A stretch of 45,818 nucleotides of DNA from Pseudomonadota bacterium (GTDB lineage: Bacteria > Pseudomonadota > Gammaproteobacteria > Steroidobacterales > Steroidobacteraceae), in the NCBI GenBank assembly GCA_023423935.1, contig JAFAEQ010000054.1:1-45818 (forward strand), given 5' to 3'. A program made the position numbers and the translations under genes. Of this stretch, positions 40,011-45,818 are shown in pieces (position 1 is the stretch's first letter; each line of letters begins with the position of its first letter). A model generated the notes under the pieces. The model worked only from the letters and a program-made list of their open reading frames with translations, did not search any database and was not told where the DNA came from.

Positions 40011-41006
40011 TCAGTGCGCGAGCGCCGTGCCCGCAGCAGTGTCTTCGCCGGGCCCTGCCCATGTCGTTGGTAGCGAACCCATGAAGGCGGGCGCCTCGGC
40101 CGCACGACGACACTCGCGCGGCGTGATGCCATGGAATCGCCGCAACGCGCGAAACAACGTCGAGCGCGAGTCGAAGCCCACCTCCTTCACGATCTCATCG
40201 ACGTGTCGTTGACTGTTGCGCAACAGTCGCGCCGCGACGCAGGTGCGTTTGCGCTGCAGATACTCGTGGGGCGTGACATCGTGGATCTGCTTGAAGAGCC
40301 GCAGGAAATGATGTCGCGACAGAAACGCCGCCCGCGCCATGTCGCTGAGCATCAATGGCCGCGCATAGCTCGAATGGATGAAATCGGTGGCCAGGCAGAC
40401 GCGGCGCAGAATCTCGCGACGCGTCGCCGCGCGTCGTACCGGAATCTGTCGGCCGCGCGAGATCCAGTGGCGGTGATGCACCAGCAGCCGCTCGAGCAGG
40501 AAGGCGAGTTGCTCCTCGTACCAGAGCGGATCCTCGAGTCCCATCTCGCAGTGACGGCGGATGAACAGCAGCACGGGCGTGACGCTGCGATCATGCGTAC
40601 GCAGGTGCGCAGTGAAGGGCAAAGACGCCGCAGGCGCGACTTCGCCGTCCTCCAGCATGCGATCCTCAGCGGTCATCAACGCGCCCAGCACCTCTTCGGG
40701 CAGCCCCTGACGAAACAGGATCGTCAGCGCATGAACGTTGTGAGGCGCGCGGATGCGCGCACTCAAGCCTGTCCCCGGCGCAAGCAGCCACGTGTCATCG
40801 TCGACGAGCACGCGGCGAGCATCGAGTGTGACTTCCTCGCATCCTTTCCATGCGCACAACAGCGCCAGCCGACGAGCGTCGACGCTGTAGTCGGTCGTCT
40901 GCGTGTTGAGATTCAGAATGACGTTGTCGCTGACTGGACGAGCAGACAACACGCCGCCCTGAAGCTCGTGCGTTCTCCTGACGATCATTCGCTCGGTGCT
41001 CCCCAT
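40011..41006 (-). CDS. AraC family transcriptional regulator
   Basis: 331 residues. The N-terminal 200 residues are a cupin-like sensor domain of no clear type (VSDNVILNLNTQTTDYSVDA, DTWLLAPGTGLSARI). Residues about 210-315 carry the two helix-turn-helix motifs of AraC: LMLSDMARAAFLSRHHFLRLF and VDEIVKEVGFDSRSTLFRALRRFHGITP. The C-terminal tail after ECRRAAEA is unconserved. ATG 41006 is used; ATG 40988, six codons on, is a credible alternative with GGGGAG upstream. The target is unknown, since neighbours on both sides are unrelated and more than 350 bases away. Confidence 0.9.
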   Translation of the reverse strand: MGSTERMIVRRTHELQGGVLSARPVSDNVILNLNTQTTDYSVDARRLALLCAWKGCEEVTLDARRVLVDDDTWLLAPGTGLSARIRAPHNVHALTILFRQGLPEEVLGALMTAEDRMLEDGEVAPAASLPFTAHLRTHDRSVTPVLLFIRRHCEMGLEDPLWYEEQLAFLLERLLVHHRHWISRGRQIPVRRAATRREILRRVCLATDFIHSSYARPLMLSDMARAAFLSRHHFLRLFKQIHDVTPHEYLQRKRTCVAARLLRNSQRHVDEIVKEVGFDSRSTLFRALRRFHGITPRECRRAAEAPAFMGSLPTTWAGPGEDTAAGTALAH

Positions 41007-41379
41007 GCGTCCATGTCTGCTATATGAGCTGGGCTCGATTGGTATACAAGGCGCTTACGACTATGAGATACGCCGACGCGACAAAAGGTTGCAGCCGATG
41101 CGCAGACAGAGATGCGCGATACAGAAAAAAGCTATGGATGAGACAAACGATCGCGTGGACCGATGCACGTGCGTCGATGACCAAAGGGACGACAGCATGA
41201 AGAGAATTGGATACAGTTCGCCCCGGCCGGCCGACCTGGACGCCCGGGTGAAGGTTCGCGTCGAAAGTCATGCGACACACCGCCGAGGGGTCACCGACGC
41301 GCGTGCCCGCTCAGGATGCGACGCTCCGGCCGGAACGCTATGATTGCGCCCGCTTCGAGTCTCATTTCCGGTCACTGCA
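41007..41379. other. Intergenic stretch between divergent genes
   Basis: About 370 bases that must hold the promoters of the AraC gene and of the small gene at 41380. I see no strong hairpin or repeat and no supported small gene. Confidence 0.45.
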
Positions 41380-41622
41380 ATGCCCATCTATCACGAACAC
41401 AATCTTGCTGAACCGTTGCCGAAAAAGTGTCCGTTCGGCGTCCGCGTCCGCCTGCGATCGACGGACCCGTTCCGCAATCTGGTCGGTGACGACTGGACGA
41501 AGGAACACTGGTTTGCAACACGAGACGAACGTGATGAGTGGCTGCGACAGAACAACGCCCGGTACCTCTACTTCCGCCCGGGCGATCGGCCCACGCTCGA
41601 ATACGAAAAAATCGAACGCTGA
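41380..41622 (+). CDS. Small conserved-type hypothetical protein
   Basis: 80 residues, soluble and charged: PKKCPFGVRVRLRSTDPFRNLVGDDW, then FATRDERDEWLRQNNARYLYFRPGDRPTLEYEKI (both shown only in part elsewhere). The composition is that of a compact alpha/beta protein. Aromatic residues are frequent. The family name is unknown to me. ATG 41380 is preferred to the upstream in-frame start because the extra residues look non-coding. The ribosome site is weak. Confidence 0.6.
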   Translation: MPIYHEHNLAEPLPKKCPFGVRVRLRSTDPFRNLVGDDWTKEHWFATRDERDEWLRQNNARYLYFRPGDRPTLEYEKIER

Positions 41623-41789
41623 TCGCGATCGAGTCACGTGTCAGCACATGACTTCGATGTAATCACGCGCAAGCGTGGTGGGACCATTAAGCTTTGTTCA
41701 GTGTGAATGCGCGAGCGGCAGAACGCCTACGTGGCATCCGATCGGCACATGACGCGTTCGCCGCATAGCCCCTGAACGAGGCAATGCGA

Positions 41790-44000
41790 TCAGAAGGTTC
41801 GGCCGAGGAACAGGTAGAACTGCTTGTCGCCACCTTCATCGAAGCCGGTGGCGAGATAGACGGGACCCAGCGGTGTGTCCACGCCGAAGAAAATGCTGCC
41901 GTCCTTGCGCAGATCTCCCGTGCTGATCTCGCGCCGATCCTGCCAGACATTGCCTGTCTCCAACGACAGACCGACATACGCGGGCAGATCCAGCACGCCC
42001 GAACCGCCACGACCGATCTTCCGATAGTAAATGAGTCGCGCGATGCCGTAGTGCGGACCTGAGATCGAATCGGGCGGCAGTCCCGACATATTGAAGAATC
42101 CGCCGAGCGAGAACAGATCCTCCGGACGCGTGAGGTTATCGACCGTCGTGCCCATGTCGGTCGAGAAAATGAAAGTGTTGCGGTCGATCGAACGGGCGAT
42201 CAGCCAGCTCATCTGATAAGCATCGAAGTCGCGATCGCTGCCCAGATGCTCGCGCTGTCCGCGCCATTCGAACTCGAACTGCTGGCCACGCCGCGGAAAG
42301 AACAGATTGTCGAGCTTGTCGTACGAAAAGCGCGCGAACAGTCCACCGCGATCGAACTGATCCGACGGCAGATCGGGATCACCGATCAGCACGTGAGAGC
42401 GGCCGGAGCCACGTCGATACCCGAAGCGCACTTCGCCCCAGTTCGACAGTTCACGCCCGACATCGAGTCCTCCCTGCAACGTGCGAACGCGATACTCGGC
42501 GATTCGTTTCTCGCCCTGCAGTCGGAACACGCTGTGCTCTTCGAAGTCGAATTGCGGCGCGATGAAGTAGCGGCTTGCCAGCGACAGCGGCTGGTAGAAC
42601 TCGGTGAACAGGCGCGGACTCTCACCGATCTGAAGATCGGTGAGCCATTCGGCACCGAGCCCGTTGAGCTCCGTCATGATGAAGCGCATCGCCGCGTTAT
42701 AGCGGCTGTTACCCTCGAAATCGTCTTCGAGATTCAGGCCGAAGCGTGCGTAATTCGGGCCCCAGCTCTTGCGACGCAGACTGAGCTCGAGGCCCGTCTG
42801 TCCATCCTGTTCGACGAGCGCATAGTCGATCGACTCGAATCGATCCAGCGCGTACAGCGACGAAAGCTGTTCCTGCATCGTCTGCGGATCGAGTCGCTTG
42901 CCGATCACATCGCTCATCGTTGCCTCGACGAGCTTCGCATACGCGCTCGAGTGCTGATCCGTGCGAACGAACTGGATGACCGGTGTCTGCGTCGCTCGCG
43001 CGTTGCGATGTGCCAGATATTCCGCGTACTCGGCAGGATCGAGCGCCAGCGGATCCAGACGCGCGCGCTCAGCCTTCGCAGCGGCCTCGCCCGCCCGCAG
43101 CGCCTGAGGAACGCGGGTGAAATCCGCAGACAGATAGCGCCCGAGCGGCGGATCGATGGTGATGTCCTTCGCGGTGAGCGTCTTGAGCTGCTCGAGCGTG
43201 CGCGCGCGGATCATGATCGCGAAAGCCTGGTTGGTGACTTCCAGAGGCGAAGTCAGCTGATCGCGCGTATAGAGCGGAAAACTCACGTCCACCACGATGA
43301 GCAGATCGACGCCCATCTGTCGGGCGACCTGGATTGGCAGGTTTTCGACCAGGCCACCGTCAACGAGCAGCCGGCCGTCGCGCTGGACCGGGGCGAACAC
43401 GCCGGGCGCGGACATGCTGGCGCGCATCGCCGTTACGAGATCGCCCGAGCTCATGACGACCGCATCGCCCGTCTCCAGGTCGGTCGCCACCGCCCTGAAC
43501 GGAATCGGGAGACGATTGAAATCGCGGATTTCGGCGACCGGCAGCGCCGCCTGACGCAGCACCTGCTCGAGCTTCTGCCCCTGCACCAGCCCCTGCGGCA
43601 GGACGAATCGATCTTCGCGAACGCCCAGCGCATAGCGCACCAGGAAATTGCGATCGTCCTGCTTGCGACGGAACCCGAGCTCGGCGCGCGGCGGCCGATC
43701 CTGGAATGCGTCCTGCCAGTTGACCGAACGCAGGAGTTTCTCGATCTCGCCGGCCGACATGCCCGAGGCATACAGACCGCCTACCACCGCACCCATGCTC
43801 GTGCCGGCAATTGCGTCGATCGGGATGCGCATCTCGTCCAGGACCTTGAGCACACCTACGTGCGCGGCGCCGCGCGCGCCGCCGCCGCTCAGCACCAGGC
43901 CGATTCGGGGTCGGCTCGTTTCGGAGGCGAAGACCGATGGGCAGAGCACCGAGGCGAGCAGCGCGAACGCCGCGATCGACAGTGAGAGCAGACGCTTCAT
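41790..44000 (-). CDS. PlpD-like patatin phospholipase with Omp85-type barrel
   Basis: 736-residue type Vd autotransporter-like protein. Signal peptide to about residue 26 (VFA). The patatin domain (about 30-310) has the oxyanion loop LSGGGARGAAHVG, nucleophile Ser68 in AGTSMG and Asp214 in VDGGL, the complete dyad. A POTRA-like segment (about 330-420) and a surface-antigen (D15) beta-barrel follow to the C-terminal ending FYLFLGRTF, whose last Phe is the outer-membrane signature. It is predicted to hydrolyse lipids at the cell surface or after release. ATG 44000 is chosen for the signal peptide. Divergent from the TonB receptor. Confidence 0.92.
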   Translation of the reverse strand: MKRLLSLSIAAFALLASVLCPSVFASETSRPRIGLVLSGGGARGAAHVGVLKVLDEMRIPIDAIAGTSMGAVVGGLYASGMSAGEIEKLLRSVNWQDAFQDRPPRAELGFRRKQDDRNFLVRYALGVREDRFVLPQGLVQGQKLEQVLRQAALPVAEIRDFNRLPIPFRAVATDLETGDAVVMSSGDLVTAMRASMSAPGVFAPVQRDGRLLVDGGLVENLPIQVARQMGVDLLIVVDVSFPLYTRDQLTSPLEVTNQAFAIMIRARTLEQLKTLTAKDITIDPPLGRYLSADFTRVPQALRAGEAAAKAERARLDPLALDPAEYAEYLAHRNARATQTPVIQFVRTDQHSSAYAKLVEATMSDVIGKRLDPQTMQEQLSSLYALDRFESIDYALVEQDGQTGLELSLRRKSWGPNYARFGLNLEDDFEGNSRYNAAMRFIMTELNGLGAEWLTDLQIGESPRLFTEFYQPLSLASRYFIAPQFDFEEHSVFRLQGEKRIAEYRVRTLQGGLDVGRELSNWGEVRFGYRRGSGRSHVLIGDPDLPSDQFDRGGLFARFSYDKLDNLFFPRRGQQFEFEWRGQREHLGSDRDFDAYQMSWLIARSIDRNTFIFSTDMGTTVDNLTRPEDLFSLGGFFNMSGLPPDSISGPHYGIARLIYYRKIGRGGSGVLDLPAYVGLSLETGNVWQDRREISTGDLRKDGSIFFGVDTPLGPVYLATGFDEGGDKQFYLFLGRTF

Positions 44001-44377
44001 GCTGATGGCGCAGAGCAGGACATAGCGGCGGAATAGTACGGGAGCCGCCCGCCCGTCGCGACTGTCGCACTCGTCCCCGCAGCGCTGCAGTTCGTCAACG
44101 AGCCATTCGTGAGCGGCGTGTTCAGCCTGTAATCTTTGGGGCGAATGACCGCCGGTGTTCGTACTTCGCCGCGGCCGCGGGAGCGGCCTTCGGCGAGTGC
44201 GCAGTCCGCCCGGGCTGCCCATCCGATTCGAAGCTTCGACCAAAGTCTCCCGCCTGTACCGGTCTACGCTGATTCGGACGTACGACGTTCATGGAACAAT
44301 GCAGGCGAGCCGGTGGTCCCACAGCACGGCGCCCTGCAACACCAACAATTCGGCAGATAAAACAGGATCTCTTCGAC
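44001..44377. other. Intergenic stretch between divergent outer-membrane genes
   Basis: About 375 bases upstream of both the patatin and TonB-receptor genes. It includes the self-complementary CCGCGGCCGCGG near 44169. No small gene is supported. Confidence 0.4.
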
Positions 44378-45818
44378 ATGCATCCAGATCGGCTTCTGAT
44401 CTCGCTCGCCCTCCTTTCCGTCGCTCAAGGCGCACTCGGCGCCGAGAACCTGGATGAAGTGATCGTGACCGCGACTCGCCGCGCCGAGCACATCCGCGAT
44501 TACATCGGCAGCGTGAGTCAGGTGCGCGCCGATGAAGTCGCGCTGGTCGGCTCCACGCATCACAGCGAGATCATCAACCGCGTGCCCGGAGCCATGATTC
44601 AGCGGAACAGCGGCGAGGAAAGCCTGACGGCCCTGCGCTCGCCGGTGCTGTCCGGACCCGGATCGTGCGGAGTGTTCCTGTTCCTGGAAAACAGCGTGCC
44701 CATCCGCCCGGTCGGCTTCTGCAACGTGAACGAGCTGTTCGAGGTGAACAGCGAGCAGGCGCAATCGATCGAAGTACTGCGCGGGCCGGCCGGCGTCGTG
44801 TACGGCTCGGGCGCGATGCACGGCGCAATAAACATCCTTACAGCTACGCCCGGCCAGCTGCCACCTCTCGGCTTCAGCGTCGAAAGCGGCCCCAATCAGT
44901 TTTATCGCGGCAAACTGGCCGCCAGCTACGTCGGTGCGACGACGGAGTTCGGCGCCAATGCCCTGGCCACTCACGATGGCGGCTGGCGCGCCGATTCCGG
45001 CCTCGAAGAACAGAAACTCAATGCGCAGCTGACGCATCGCACGGCCGACGCAACGATGGGCCTGACCCTCTCCGCCACCAATCTCAACCAGGAGACGGCC
45101 GGATTCATTCAGGGCGAAAATGCCTATCGCAACGAGTCCATCGCCCGATCGAATCCGAATCCGGAAGCGTATCGCGACGCCTATGCGGTACGGCTGGTGG
45201 GTCAGTACCAGCGCGATCTGAACGAACATGTGCAGCTCGATGTGCGTCCTTATCTGCGCCACTCGCGCATGGACTTCCTGCAGCACTTTCTCGTCGGCAA
45301 ACCGCGCGAGGAGAACGGACAGGATTCGATCGGCGTGCTGTCCTCCCTGCAGTTCGATGCATTCACCAACACCCGCATCCTGACGGGCGTCGATCTCGAG
45401 CTGGCGAACGGCTTCCTCAAGGAAACGCAGGCAGGCCCGGCAACGGACGGTGCGCCCGCTGCGAATGCCATCCGGCCGGCAGGCAAGCACTACGACTACG
45501 AGATCGACAGCAGCGTCGCGGCAGCCTACCTGCAAGTCGAGCAGCCCTTTGCCGGACGTTGGCGATTCAGCGGCGGCGTGCGTCTCGAGTACGTCGACTA
45601 CGACTACGACAACCGCATGATCGCCGGCAACACCCGTGATGACGGCACCCTCTGCCCCGGTGGCTGCCTCTACAGCCGCCCCGCCGATCGCAGCGATACA
45701 TTCACGACCACGACTACCAAGCTTGGGCTTTCCTATGCGCTCTCAGAAGCGCATGCCGCCTACTTCACCGTGGCGGGGGGGGGGCCCGCCCCCCCCCCCC
45801 CCCCGCCCCCTGGGGAGG
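44378..45818 (+). CDS. TonB-dependent outer-membrane receptor, 3' end missing
   Basis: At least 465 residues are readable. Signal peptide MHPDRLLISLALLSVAQGALG; a TonB box-like ENLDEVIVTATRR; a plug domain with VPGAMIQRNSGEES and the conserved SIEVLRGPAGVVYGSGAMHGAINI; then barrel strands (QLDVRPYLRHSRM, WRFSGGVRLEYVDYDYD). The plug holds two Cys that may pair (SGPGSCGVF and PVGFCNVNE), and a further pair is at LCPGGCLY. Substrate (siderophore, carbohydrate or other) cannot be read. Frame is open until the homopolymer run at the window edge, where the sequence is unreliable. Confidence 0.9.
   Translation, partial: MHPDRLLISLALLSVAQGALGAENLDEVIVTATRRAEHIRDYIGSVSQVRADEVALVGSTHHSEIINRVPGAMIQRNSGEESLTALRSPVLSGPGSCGVFLFLENSVPIRPVGFCNVNELFEVNSEQAQSIEVLRGPAGVVYGSGAMHGAINILTATPGQLPPLGFSVESGPNQFYRGKLAASYVGATTEFGANALATHDGGWRADSGLEEQKLNAQLTHRTADATMGLTLSATNLNQETAGFIQGENAYRNESIARSNPNPEAYRDAYAVRLVGQYQRDLNEHVQLDVRPYLRHSRMDFLQHFLVGKPREENGQDSIGVLSSLQFDAFTNTRILTGVDLELANGFLKETQAGPATDGAPAANAIRPAGKHYDYEIDSSVAAAYLQVEQPFAGRWRFSGGVRLEYVDYDYDNRMIAGNTRDDGTLCPGGCLYSRPADRSDTFTTTTTKLGLSYALSEAHAAYFTVAGGGPAPPPPPPPGE
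45774..45818. other. G/C homopolymer tail, probable sequence-end error
   Basis: From about 45774 the sequence is long G and C runs. Up to that point the TonB receptor reads AYFTVA, after which a family member would continue with an ordinary strand. This looks like low-quality contig-end sequence, not biology. Confidence 0.8.

Noticed and set aside
42246..43985. 579-codon plus-strand open frame opposite the patatin gene
   Set aside because: The minus-strand gene has a full catalytic dyad and an outer-membrane C-terminus; the plus frame is a low-complexity Arg/His/Glu-rich shadow.
44264..45535. 423-codon minus-strand open frame opposite the TonB receptor
   Set aside because: The plus strand reads a signal peptide, TonB box and plug motifs without a stop; the minus frame is a shadow.

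Overview
The window is GC-rich gammaproteobacterial chromosome. The main evidence is the gene order TPR lipoprotein-lolB-ispE-tRNA-Gln-prs-rplY-pth-ychF, divergent from hemA-prfA, which is typical of Gammaproteobacteria. Two TorF-type outer-membrane proteins, a TonB-dependent receptor, a PlpD-like patatin/beta-barrel protein and an SPFH/SpoIIM/DUF58/MoxR membrane cluster suggest a free-living member of the Xanthomonadales/Nevskiales side of the class. This placement is inference. No phage, conjugative or CRISPR genes are visible.

Layout. 0-5 kb: a small zinc-ribbon protein, rlmKL, aguB (N-carbamoylputrescine amidase), a four-helix-bundle gene between inverted heptamer repeats, and a PuuR-like regulator. 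5-11.5 kb: a class III omega-aminotransferase divergent from that regulator, two tandem TorF paralogues, a cupin, a glycine-zipper/OmpA protein, small ORFs, an ABM-family protein and tRNA-Met. 11.7-19.9 kb: an alpha/beta hydrolase, then the housekeeping block ychF, pth, rplY, prs, tRNA-Gln, ispE, lolB and a TPR lipoprotein. 20-22.8 kb: hemA with a structured leader, then prfA. 22.9-31.5 kb: RDD and SpoIIM proteins, DUF58, MoxR ATPase, DUF4350, DUF4129, a multi-spanning membrane protein, an SPFH protein, and an Arc-like gene broken by a 114-bp MITE-like insertion. 31.6-39.5 kb: a reverse-transsulfuration pair (cystathionine gamma-lyase and CBS), prmC, a cyclophilin, mtgA, a six-copy repeat array, a FAH-family hydrolase and msrA. 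39.5-45.8 kb: an AraC regulator, a small conserved protein, a PlpD-like patatin/Omp85 protein and a TonB receptor running off the end. The last ~45 bases are G/C homopolymer that looks like sequence-end error.

The most unusual feature is not a gene. Many intergenic gaps hold elements of one shared design: an arm of 2-5 degenerate tandem 7-mers or 9-mers, a spacer, and the same arm inverted. At least seven unrelated unit sequences occur: GTGATGA, TTGTCCA, GGCTGTA, GCAATCA, CACGGGGNN, CACAGAGNN and CCGCAAAGA. Arms often touch stop codons, and some have been absorbed into gene ends (HemA, MtgA, the prfA stop). Four consecutive gaps in the ychF-to-tRNA-Gln block each hold such an element. One inverted pair frames the four-helix-bundle gene exactly, which makes that gene the best visible candidate for a protein tied to the elements. 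This link is a hypothesis.
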